DNA of 64,000 bases from Aliivibrio sifiae (GTDB lineage: Bacteria > Pseudomonadota > Gammaproteobacteria > Enterobacterales > Vibrionaceae): positions 99,856 through 163,855 of the forward strand of contig NZ_MSCO01000002.1 of NCBI RefSeq assembly GCF_002954705.1, read 5' to 3'. Position 1 is the first letter of the stretch. Every line of letters begins with the position of its first letter. The notes beneath the pieces are model-generated. The model was not told the DNA's origin, searched no databases, and saw only the letters and a list, made by a program, of their open reading frames with translations. The position numbers were made by a program, and so were the translations under genes. Of the stretch, positions 54,450 through 64,000 are shown in pieces.

Positions 54450-54668
54450 GGTGACTTGTGTATTGGGTGAGAGGAGTTTGAACTCGCACAAGTGCTACAC
54501 CAATATGTAAAAAGAAACTATTCAGGTGCTAAATTTGCCTTTTTGTTTCTAGCTCCTAACTATTCTAATTATAGCTTTCTATTCACTTTGTAAGAGATGG
54601 AAGGCGGGTAGTGGCTGAACTACCTTTGCGCTCATACTGAACAGGCGGTATGAGCGTATTTTTTTACC
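54450..54668 (+). ncRNA. Candidate structured small RNA with terminator
   Basis: About 200 bp without any reading frame but with successive hairpins: GAGTTTGAACTC (about 54475-54488), AGAAAC...GTTTCT (about 54514-54550), GGTAGTGGCTGAACTACC (about 54608-54625) and a strong intrinsic terminator CGCTCATAC...GTATGAGCG plus a T run (54630-54668). It starts just after an alginate-operator match. An sRNA or the remains of a mobile element are both possible; no family was recognised. Confidence 0.4.
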
Positions 54669-54898
54669 TGTTACTTATTTAATAATACAATTGATTGAAT
54701 GTTTTTTTGCTTTAGGTGGTTGTTTTTATTGATTGGGGGTGTGATTTCTTGTGCTTGTTTGTAATCACTTTTCTCTTATTGTCGTGTTAATCTGCCTTTA
54801 ATAGCGAATAATGTTGATTTTTGGTTATAATATGAGCCAGATCACTTGTATGATTATATATTTATTAAATAAACAATCTCGATCACCAATTTGAGGTA

Positions 54899-54909
54899 TT
54901 GTACTACAA
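54899..54909. promoter_or_regulatory. Alginate-regulon operator TTGTACTACAA
   Basis: A perfect palindrome ending 63 bp before the start codon of the second SSS symporter, the same sequence and spacing as at 28470-28480. Confidence 0.72.
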
Positions 54910-54971
54910 ATAAGCGTCGTCATATTTATACTGTTTTGTAACAAATCATAATTACAAAAAAGGTTAAAAAG

Positions 54972-56744
54972 ATGGAACTCAATACTCTGATTGTAGGTAT
55001 CTATTTCTTATTCTTAATTGCAATAGGTTGGATGTTTAGAAAGTTTACAAGTACAACAAGTGATTATTTCCGTGGTGGCGGTAATATGCTGTGGTGGATG
55101 GTTGGTGCGACAGCCTTCATGACTCAGTTCAGTGCATGGACATTTACGGGTGCTGCGGGTAAGGCCTATAACGATGGTTTTGCCGTTGCCGTTATTTTCA
55201 TTGCTAACGCCTTCGGCTACTTCATGAATTATGCGTATTTTGCGCCTAAATTTCGCCAACTTCGAGTTGTAACGGTTATCGAAGCCATTCGCATGCGCTT
55301 TGGTGCAACCAATGAACAAGTATTCACTTGGTCTTCAATGCCTAATAGCGTTGTATCTGCAGGTGTATGGCTAAATGCATTGGCCATTATCGCATCGGGT
55401 ATTTTCGGTTTTGATATGAATATGACGATCTGGGTTACTGGACTCGTGGTATTAGCAATGTCGGTAACTGGTGGTTCCTGGGCAGTAATTGCATCAGACT
55501 TTATGCAAATGGTTATCATTATGGCGGTAACAATAACTTGTGCTGTCGTGGCTGTCGTTCAAGCCGGTGGTGTTGGCGAAATAGTAAATAATTTCCCTGT
55601 ACAAGAAGGTGGTTCATTCCTTTGGGGGAACAATATTAACTACTTAAGCATCTTTACTATTTGGGCGTTTTTTATCTTTGTTAAGCAATTCTCTATTACT
55701 AATAACATGCTTAACTCTTACCGTTACCTAGCGGCAAAAGATTCTAAAAACGCGAAAAAAGCAGCACTGTTAGCGTGTGTGTTAATGCTAGGTGGTGTAT
55801 TTATCTGGTTCATTCCTTCTTGGTACATTGCTGGTCAAGGTGTTGATTTAGCTGCCGCTTATCCAGAAGCGGGTAAAAAAGCAGGTGATTTTGCTTACCT
55901 ATACTTTGTAGAGAAATACATGCCAGCAGGTATGGTTGGTCTACTCGTTGCCGCAATGTTTGCTGCAACAATGTCTTCAATGGATTCTGGCCTTAACCGT
56001 AACTCAGGCATTTTTGTTAAGAACTTCTACGAACCAATCGTTCGTAAAGGTCAAGCGTCTGAGAAAGAGCTTGTAACCGTTTCTAAGATCACTTCAGCGA
56101 TATTTGGTTTTGCAATCATCCTTATCGCACAGTTTATCAACTCACTGAAAGGCTTAAGCCTGTTTGATACGATGATGTACGTTGGTGCGTTAATCGGTTT
56201 CCCAATGACGATTCCTGCATTCCTTGGCTTCTTCATTAAGAAAACACCAGATTGGGCAGGTTGGGGTACACTAGTTGTCGGTGGTATTGTCTCTTATGTC
56301 GTTGGTTTTGTTATCAATGCTGAGATGGTTTCAGCCGTATTCGGTCTTGATGCACTAACCGGTCGTGAATGGTCTGATGTTAAGGTGGCGATTGGCTTAA
56401 TTGCTCATATTGCACTAACGGGTGGTTTCTTTATGTTATCAACGTTGTTCTATAAGCCGCTAACAGAAAAGCGTCAAACAGATGTCGACAAGTTCTTTGG
56501 CAATCTATCTACTCCGTTAGTCGCTGAATCAGCAGAGCAGAAAATACTGGATAACAAACAGCGTCAAATGCTAGGTAAATTAATCGCAGTGGCTGGTGTG
56601 GGTATCATGCTTATGGCGTTACTAACTAACCCTATGTGGGGACGATTAGTCTTTATCTTATGTGGTGTGATTGTTGGTGGTGTCGGTGTCCTACTGGTTA
56701 AAGCCGTTGATGATAAAGTAGAACAGCAAGTAGTTACTGAATAG
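54972..56744 (+). CDS. Na+/solute symporter (SSS) paralogue 2
   Basis: 590 residues, about 14 membrane segments, with the family blocks YFRGGGNMLWWMVGATAFMTQFSAWTF and AAMFAATMSSMDSGLNRNSGIFVKNFYE. It is closest to the next gene: the first 40 residues differ at one position, and upstream leader and terminator are shared too, indicating a tandem duplication. Probable importer of oligoalginate or unsaturated uronate in the inner membrane, driven by sodium. The RBS lies in AAAAAAGGTTAAAAAG. Confidence 0.87.
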   Translation: MELNTLIVGIYFLFLIAIGWMFRKFTSTTSDYFRGGGNMLWWMVGATAFMTQFSAWTFTGAAGKAYNDGFAVAVIFIANAFGYFMNYAYFAPKFRQLRVVTVIEAIRMRFGATNEQVFTWSSMPNSVVSAGVWLNALAIIASGIFGFDMNMTIWVTGLVVLAMSVTGGSWAVIASDFMQMVIIMAVTITCAVVAVVQAGGVGEIVNNFPVQEGGSFLWGNNINYLSIFTIWAFFIFVKQFSITNNMLNSYRYLAAKDSKNAKKAALLACVLMLGGVFIWFIPSWYIAGQGVDLAAAYPEAGKKAGDFAYLYFVEKYMPAGMVGLLVAAMFAATMSSMDSGLNRNSGIFVKNFYEPIVRKGQASEKELVTVSKITSAIFGFAIILIAQFINSLKGLSLFDTMMYVGALIGFPMTIPAFLGFFIKKTPDWAGWGTLVVGGIVSYVVGFVINAEMVSAVFGLDALTGREWSDVKVAIGLIAHIALTGGFFMLSTLFYKPLTEKRQTDVDKFFGNLSTPLVAESAEQKILDNKQRQMLGKLIAVAGVGIMLMALLTNPMWGRLVFILCGVIVGGVGVLLVKAVDDKVEQQVVTE

Positions 56745-56771
56745 CTATTCTTTTTAATCAAAAGTAAATAC

Positions 56772-56806
56772 AAAACCAATCGTGCATTATGTACGGTTGG
56801 TTTTTT
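56772..56806 (+). terminator. Terminator of SSS paralogue 2
   Basis: AACCAATCGT...ACGGTTGGTTTTTT hairpin 28 bp after the stop; nearly the same hairpin follows the next symporter gene. Confidence 0.85.
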
Positions 56807-56837
56807 ATTAGCTCAATCTTTATCGTTCAACTTTAAT

Positions 56838-56848
56838 TTATACTACAA
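56838..56848. promoter_or_regulatory. Near-match operator TTATACTACAA
   Basis: One mismatch from the alginate palindrome, in the 438-bp gap between the tandem symporter genes, which otherwise holds only AT-rich sequence, a terminator and the perfect site at 57110. Confidence 0.4.
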
Positions 56849-57109
56849 AATAGATTGTTTTTTATTGTTTAAATGATATTCCCTTCATTTTAAAGTGATG
56901 ATTACTCATCATATTCTCGCCTATATCTATTTTTTTTATGATTCTTATTTTTTATTTCCACTTTCATTTCAGTTTCTTAATGGTTTTTTTACCGCAATCT
57001 ACTCCTTTTTTTAATTTTGTCATTATGTTTGTTTATGATTTTGTGAATAGTATCACTTGTCTGATTATGTAAGTTTCAATTTAGCAATTACCATCACCCT
57101 TTTGAGTTA

Positions 57110-57120
57110 TTGTAGTACAA
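57110..57120. promoter_or_regulatory. Alginate-regulon operator TTGTAGTACAA
   Basis: A perfect palindrome ending 63 bp before the start of the third SSS gene, the third case of the same spacing. Confidence 0.72.
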
Positions 57121-57182
57121 ATGTTTTTATTGCTATCTATAATCAGCTTCAATAAAAACATAATTACAAAAAGGTCAAAAAG

Positions 57183-58943
57183 ATGGAACTTAATACTCTT
57201 ATCGTAGGTGTCTATTTCTTATTCTTAATTGCAATAGGTTGGATGTTTAGAAAATTTACAAGTACAACGAGTGACTATTTCCGCGGGGGCGGCAATATGC
57301 TGTGGTGGATGGTTGGTGCAACTGCATTTATGACGCAGTTCAGTGCTTGGACATTTACCGGTGCAGCAGGTAAAGCGTTTACTGATGGTTTTGCGGTAGC
57401 AATTATTTTTATTGCGAATGCATTTGGTTATTTGATGAACTATTTATACTTTGCGCCTAAATTCCGTCAACTTCGCGTTGTGACGGTAATCGAGGCAATT
57501 CGTATGCGTTTTGGTAAAGTGAATGAGCAAGTGTTTACTTGGTCTGGTATGCCAAACAGCCTGATCTCGGCAGGAATATGGTTGAATGGACTTGCAATTA
57601 TTGCATCTGGAATTTTTGGTTTCGATATGACAACAACAATTATCTTAACAGGGTTAGTTGTATTGGTTATGTCGGTTACGGGTGGTTCATGGGCCGTTAT
57701 TGCCTCTGACTTTATGCAGATGGTTATTATTATGGCAGTAACTGTTACTTGTGCGGTTGTTGCGGTTTATCACGGTGGTGGTGTAACCAATATTGTTCAT
57801 AACTTTCCAACGGATTCGTTTATTACTGGTGGTAACTTAAATTATCTGAGTATTTTCGGTATTTGGGCGGTATTCATTTTCTTAAAGCAGTTCAGTATCA
57901 ATAATAACATGCTGAACTCGTACCGTTATCTTGCGGCGAAAGACTCTAATAATGCTCGTAAAGCGGCGTTACTTGCTTGTATTTTAATGTCTATTGGCCC
58001 TGTCATTTGGTTTATGCCTAGCTGGTTTATTGCAGGGCAAGGTGTTGATCTTGTTGCTCAATATCCAGAGGCAGGAAGTAAAGCGGCTGATTTTGCTTAC
58101 CTTTACTTTGTTGAAGAATACATGCCTGTTGGTATGGTTGGTTTACTTATTGCAGCAATGTTTGCGGCAACGATGTCTTCAATGGATTCTGGTCTTAACC
58201 GTAACTCTGGTATTTTTGTTAAAAACTTTTATGAAATCATTCTTCGACCTCAAGCTTCTGAAAAAGAATTGGTATTAGTTTCAAAAATATCATCAACAGT
58301 ATTTGGCTTGGTTATTATTCTGGTTGCGTTATTTATTAACTCACTAAAAGAACTGAGTTTGTTTGATACCATGATGTATGTAGGAGCGTTAATTGGGTTC
58401 CCAATGACTATTCCTGCTTTCCTTGGCTTCTTTATTCGAAGAACCCCTGATTGGGCAGGATGGGGAACATTAGTTGTTGGTGGTATTGTTTCTTACTTCG
58501 TTGGTTTTGTTATTACAGCAGAGATGGTGCAAAACTTATTTGGATTGAATGAATTAACAAGTCGTGAATGGGCTGATTTAAAAGTGGCAGTCGGCCTGAT
58601 TGCTCATATGGTGTTTACTGGCGGGTTCTTCTTGTTATCAACGTTGTTCTATAAACCGTTAGCGGCTCATAGAGAAAAAGACGTCGATAAGTTTTTTGAA
58701 AACCTAGCGACACCATTGGTTTCTGAGAGTACAGAGCAGAAGATATTAGATAATAAACAACGTCGTATGCTTGGTTCATTAATTGCTGTGGCGGGTATAG
58801 GTGTGATGGCAATGTTTACACTACCAAACCCACTATGGGGACGCATGGTGTTTGTCTTCTGTGGTTTGATTGTCTTTGGTGTTGGTCTATTGTTGGTTAA
58901 AGCGGTAGATGACAAGTTAGAAAAACAGGTTGTTGCAGAATAA
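57183..58943 (+). CDS. Na+/solute symporter (SSS) paralogue 3
   Basis: 586 residues, same family and layout as the preceding gene, with YFRGGGNMLWWMVGATAFMTQ and AAMFAATMSSMDSGLNRNSGIF. The differences cluster in loops (for example VYHGGGVTNIVHNFPTDSF against VQAGGVGEIVNNFPVQEGG), where substrate choice could differ. It shares leader sequence, operator spacing and terminator with its neighbour. Likely part of the oligoalginate uptake set. Confidence 0.87.
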   Translation: MELNTLIVGVYFLFLIAIGWMFRKFTSTTSDYFRGGGNMLWWMVGATAFMTQFSAWTFTGAAGKAFTDGFAVAIIFIANAFGYLMNYLYFAPKFRQLRVVTVIEAIRMRFGKVNEQVFTWSGMPNSLISAGIWLNGLAIIASGIFGFDMTTTIILTGLVVLVMSVTGGSWAVIASDFMQMVIIMAVTVTCAVVAVYHGGGVTNIVHNFPTDSFITGGNLNYLSIFGIWAVFIFLKQFSINNNMLNSYRYLAAKDSNNARKAALLACILMSIGPVIWFMPSWFIAGQGVDLVAQYPEAGSKAADFAYLYFVEEYMPVGMVGLLIAAMFAATMSSMDSGLNRNSGIFVKNFYEIILRPQASEKELVLVSKISSTVFGLVIILVALFINSLKELSLFDTMMYVGALIGFPMTIPAFLGFFIRRTPDWAGWGTLVVGGIVSYFVGFVITAEMVQNLFGLNELTSREWADLKVAVGLIAHMVFTGGFFLLSTLFYKPLAAHREKDVDKFFENLATPLVSESTEQKILDNKQRRMLGSLIAVAGIGVMAMFTLPNPLWGRMVFVFCGLIVFGVGLLLVKAVDDKLEKQVVAE

Positions 58944-58962
58944 ATTTTCTTTTTAATTAAAT

Positions 58963-59000
58963 AAAAAAACCAATCGTACATTATGTGCGATTGGTTTTTC
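58963..59000. terminator. Bidirectional terminator between SSS paralogue 3 and the TMEM165-type gene
   Basis: AAAAACCAATCG...CGATTGGTTTTT, T-rich on both strands in a convergent gap. Confidence 0.85.
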
Positions 59001-59028
59001 TTTATGACTTACTTTGATGCCTAACTAG

Positions 59029-59598
59029 CTACATCCCAAAGAAAGTTCCAACGGCCAACCCTAAAAAAATCACCGCAGTTATACGACGAATTAAGGTTAG
59101 CTGTAATTTATCCGCAGAGAATTTTCCAATTAATACGACCGGAACATTTGCCAGTAACATACCTACTGTTGTACCTAAAATAACCCAACTCAGAGCATCT
59201 GAATATTGAGCGCTTAGGATAGACGTTGCGATTTGAGTTTTATCTCCAATCTCGGCAATGAAAAAGGCAATGAAGCTAGCAACAAAAGGGCCTCTGCTTG
59301 AGATGGTTTCATCGTCATCTAATTTGTCAGGAATCAACACCCAACCAGCCATTGCCACAAAACTAACAATGAGAGCCCACTTTAAGGTTTCAGGGGTTAA
59401 AAAATCAGCGACAACCACGCCTAAATATGCCGCTAAAGCATGATTTAAAATAGTCGCAAAAAAGATCGCGGCAATAATAGGGATTGGTTTTCGGTATCTA
59501 CTGGCAAGCAGCAAAGAGAGAAGCTGGGTTTTATCACCGATTTCAGCTAGTGCGACGGTGGTTATTGATATTGCTAATACACTCACGACATTACTCAC
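59029..59598 (-). CDS. mneA: TMEM165/UPF0016-family manganese exporter
   Basis: 189 residues with six membrane helices and the two family motifs EIGDKTQLLSLLLASRYR and EIGDKTQIATSILSAQY, whose acidic residues bind the cation. In Vibrio this family (MneA) exports Mn2+. The upstream leader carries a yybP-ykoY Mn2+ riboswitch, which agrees. The frame begins with GTG at 59598; the GTG at 59586 (SVLAISITTVALAEIGDKTQ), preceded by AAGTGAG, is perhaps the better start. Confidence 0.88.
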   Translation of the reverse strand: MSNVVSVLAISITTVALAEIGDKTQLLSLLLASRYRKPIPIIAAIFFATILNHALAAYLGVVVADFLTPETLKWALIVSFVAMAGWVLIPDKLDDDETISSRGPFVASFIAFFIAEIGDKTQIATSILSAQYSDALSWVILGTTVGMLLANVPVVLIGKFSADKLQLTLIRRITAVIFLGLAVGTFFGM

Positions 59599-59633
59599 TT
59601 GGGCGGGATTATAATTATAAGATCAATAGAAAA

Positions 59634-59665
59634 ACCTCACGCCCACCCAATGGTCGTGATGTTAA
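59634..59665 (-). terminator. Riboswitch-linked terminator hairpin
   Basis: On the minus strand TCACGACC-ATTGG-GTGGGCGTGAGG is followed by TTTTT, between the aptamer and the exporter start. It probably forms when Mn2+ is absent. Confidence 0.6.
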
Positions 59666-59802
59666 TCTAAGGTCTTGCCGAACAAGCTGCTCAGGCTTGT
59701 CTCGCACACCATGGTGATTTTGCACCAATTATGTTGATGTACGAACTCTCTGTTTATTTTTGATTATTAAAACGAGAAAGCGGGCTACTCCCCAAAGAGT
59801 AA
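59666..59802 (-). promoter_or_regulatory. yybP-ykoY manganese riboswitch
   Basis: On the minus strand the conserved first loop CTTTGGGGAGTAGCC (near 59785-59800) and the second conserved segment CCTGAGCAGC...CGGCAAGACCTT (near 59670-59695) flank a variable stem (ACATCAAC...GGTGCAAAATCACC). Both loops bind one Mn2+ in this class. It controls the exporter gene downstream, switching it on with Mn2+. Confidence 0.85.
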
Positions 59803-59964
59803 GGGTGTGATAATAGGGGAATCATCACTCAGGTTCAAGTCAGGGTATTGTTAGGAAATGTGAATGCTGTGATTTTCAGACTTAATTACTGATATTTTAC
59901 GCATCTATTTACTCTGGTTCGTATTATAATTTGTGTTACACAATCGCTTTATTCATCAGGTATT

Positions 59965-60891
59965 ATGGATCTTATACAACTCTCTCGTATTAACTTTAAA
60001 CAACTAACGGCTTTACACGTCATGCTATCTACTCATAGCGTTACGAAAAGTGCTGAAGTGTTGTGTATGAGTCCATCAAGTGTGAGTAAAACATTATCCC
60101 AATTACGTATTTTATTGGGTGATGAGCTGTTTTATCGAGATGGAACTCAGCTTATCCCTACACCATACGCACTAAAAATTGGTTCAACCGTCCATCAAAT
60201 TCTTAATAATATGAATGGATTACTAAACCAATCGATTTTTGAACCTCAGGCGTTTTCGGGTAAATTTTCTCTTTCTATGCGAGAGAGTACCTTTGAAATA
60301 TTCTCTTATATCATTAGTGATATTTTATCTACTCAAGCCCCTAATTCTCATATTGAAATTCACTCTAAAGAGCAATTAGGGTTTGATGCTTTATTAAATG
60401 GTCAGGTTGATGTCATTTTGTTGCCTCATGATAGAAGTCAGCCTCCAACGACAGAAAAGCAATTAGTGTGGGAAACCGTACTTGATGATGAGATGGTTTG
60501 TTTAATGGGCGCGGATCATCCGTTAGTTGATAAAGAATTAACCGTTGAAGACTATTTAGCATACAAGCACGTAGGTATTTTTGATAAGGAATTAAATGTG
60601 CCTTATTTTGAACAATGCTTAAGTCAACAATTTACACCGAGAGAGGTTGTGATTTCAGTGGCTGATTTTGGTAGTGCAGCGATTCTTTGTCATCAAACTG
60701 AATTTTTATTTACTTGTTCTAAAAGATGGGCTGAAACGGCAAAGCAAGCTCAAGGATTGGTTATTAAAGTGTTACCTTTTGATTATGGTCAGGTTGCTTA
60801 TAGCATGGTTTATAACAAATTAAGTTTGAATGATCAGTCGCTAAATTGGTTATGTGAGCGTATGAAAAAGCCAAATAATGTTACTATCTAA
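59965..60891 (+). CDS. LysR-family transcriptional regulator
   Basis: 308 residues. The N-terminal winged helix has LTALHVMLSTHSVTKSAEVLCMSPSSVSKTLSQLRILLGDELFYRDG (about 14-60), a form close to the LeuO/NodD-like branch of LysR proteins. The effector domain starts near 95. It follows the divergent Mn leader. The target is unknown; the methyltransferase gene 60 bp downstream is in the same direction but functionally unconnected as far as I can tell. RBS AGGT. Confidence 0.85.
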   Translation: MDLIQLSRINFKQLTALHVMLSTHSVTKSAEVLCMSPSSVSKTLSQLRILLGDELFYRDGTQLIPTPYALKIGSTVHQILNNMNGLLNQSIFEPQAFSGKFSLSMRESTFEIFSYIISDILSTQAPNSHIEIHSKEQLGFDALLNGQVDVILLPHDRSQPPTTEKQLVWETVLDDEMVCLMGADHPLVDKELTVEDYLAYKHVGIFDKELNVPYFEQCLSQQFTPREVVISVADFGSAAILCHQTEFLFTCSKRWAETAKQAQGLVIKVLPFDYGQVAYSMVYNKLSLNDQSLNWLCERMKKPNNVTI

Positions 60892-60952
60892 TCCTCACTC
60901 AATATGAGCATTACCATTACTATTTTTAGACGTCATTTATCAAGGTATTTAA

Positions 60953-61717
60953 ATGGATTTCATAAAAGAAAAGATAACAGCTGAGCATTCTCTAGAACGA
61001 ATTTACCCAAAACAGCTGAATCAAGATGAAAAAAGTCATCAAGATGTATTAGATATTCATTTAGAACGCTATGATTTTGCTTCAAAGCAATTATGTGGAA
61101 CTCATATTTTAGATATTGCTTGTGGTTGTGGATATGGCACGGCTTTAATGGCAGAGGCTCATCCCGATAAACAATTTGTAGGCGTAGATGTTGATCCTCT
61201 AGCAGTCGAGTACGCGAGAGAGCATTATCAATCGGATAACTTACGCTATGAATGCGGTAATGGGATGGATTTTCAAATATCACTTAATGATGGTGGATAC
61301 CAGCAGTTTGACACTATTATTAGCTTAGAAACGATTGAGCATGTACCTGAACCTCAAAAAATGGTTACTCATTTATTAACTCAACTGAGTAAAGAAGGGA
61401 TTATGATTGCGTCTGTCCCGACAACACCAACGGTTGATGGTAATCCGCATCATTTACATGATTTCACGGTTGCCTCTTTTTGCCGTTTGTTTTCACAATC
61501 AAATTATCAGCCGAATGAAACTTTTGAACAGATCCAATATTGGGAATTTAAAGGGTTGTTTTCGAAAAAAGAATCGAAAGAAAACCGCTCTCAAGGCGTG
61601 GGGCGAAATATCGTTAAACACTATGTTAAAAAGCCAAGTGCGCTGTTCTTTAGAGTGCATTCGATATTAACGAAAGGGCTAAACAATCGTTATCTCACCG
61701 CTGTTTTTTCTAAATAA
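60953..61717 (+). CDS. Class I SAM-dependent methyltransferase
   Basis: 254 residues with the SAM-binding loop HILDIACGCGYGTALMAE (about 51-68), the acidic residue in FVGVDVDPLAVEYA and the post-motif DTIISLETIEHVPEPQKM. UbiG/Methyltransf_11 or 23 type. The substrate cannot be named; the C-terminal part (about 190-254) is basic. It begins after CAAGGTATTTAA and ends at a bidirectional terminator. Confidence 0.85.
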   Translation: MDFIKEKITAEHSLERIYPKQLNQDEKSHQDVLDIHLERYDFASKQLCGTHILDIACGCGYGTALMAEAHPDKQFVGVDVDPLAVEYAREHYQSDNLRYECGNGMDFQISLNDGGYQQFDTIISLETIEHVPEPQKMVTHLLTQLSKEGIMIASVPTTPTVDGNPHHLHDFTVASFCRLFSQSNYQPNETFEQIQYWEFKGLFSKKESKENRSQGVGRNIVKHYVKKPSALFFRVHSILTKGLNNRYLTAVFSK

Positions 61718-61725
61718 AGAATAAA

Positions 61726-61765
61726 AAAATAGCCAACCTCTGGAGGAAGAGGTTGGCTATTTATT
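61726..61765. terminator. Bidirectional terminator between the methyltransferase and GH1 genes
   Basis: AATAGCCAACCTC...GAGGTTGGCTATT is a perfect 13-bp inverted repeat with A and T runs, in a convergent gap. Confidence 0.88.
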
Positions 61766-61777
61766 ATTAGGATTCTT

Positions 61778-64000
<2,223 letters not shown>

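Larger units (their letters stand above)
54177..54971. promoter_or_regulatory. Long divergent control region of the lyase/porin and SSS genes
   Basis: A 795-bp region without a gene. It contains AAATAATACAA (54200-54210), TTGTAATACAT (54421-54431), TAATAATACAA (54680-54690) and the perfect TTGTACTACAA (54899-54909), plus a structured stretch ending in a terminator (54450-54668). Confidence 0.6.

Overview
The window looks like an accessory stretch of a Vibrionaceae chromosome, most likely an Aliivibrio-type organism (inference). It is AT-rich, with an inducible ornithine decarboxylase/antiporter pair, an FRP-type flavin reductase, a B12-riboswitch btuFCD locus, an Mn-riboswitch TMEM165-type exporter and a marine alginate-degradation locus. 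I see no rRNA, tRNA or CRISPR array.

Layout. (1) 1-4340: a 182-bp MITE-like element, a large secreted protein of unknown function (590-2869) and an ISAs1-type insertion sequence that decayed in place between perfect 10-bp target duplications. (2) 4342-8578: five tightly overlapping genes encoding a HisA-like isomerase, a phosphoribosyltransferase-domain protein, a HAD phosphatase, a divergent PurA (adenylosuccinate synthetase) paralogue and a Nudix hydrolase. They are bounded by two transposase remnants and look like an uncharacterised nucleotide-product pathway; this is the most novel part of the window. (3) 8599-26512: IS4-type transposase fragment, DUF5993/DsbB-like pair, zinc-ribbon orphan, speF-potE, MORN-repeat protein, LysR/MFS pair, diguanylate cyclase, cobalamin adenosyltransferase, btuFCD, sdaA and frp.

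(4) 26641-38300 and 47394-58943 form a nearly complete alginate system. A PL7 lyase and a PF05426-family lyase would cut polymer, a KdgM-type porin would pass oligomers through the outer membrane, and three SSS symporter paralogues would import them. Two PL17 oligoalginate lyases would release unsaturated monomer, KdgF would linearise it, a DehR-like reductase would make KDG, and KdgK and Eda would yield pyruvate and glyceraldehyde-3-phosphate. Two FadR-type GntR regulators are encoded here. A palindrome TTGTANTACAA recurs before these genes and lies at exactly the same distance (63 bp) from the start codon of all three symporters.

(5) Between the two alginate blocks are a CAP-domain lipoprotein flanked by related repeats, a MacAB-type efflux system with its own two-component system, and a MATE transporter. 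(6) After the symporters come an Mn2+ riboswitch with its exporter, a LysR regulator, a SAM methyltransferase and a beta-glucoside PTS/GH1 operon cut by the window end.

Two identical copies of a 182-bp MITE with terminal inverted repeats, different target duplications and a built-in terminator-like hairpin lie 52 kb apart, which points to recent mobility.
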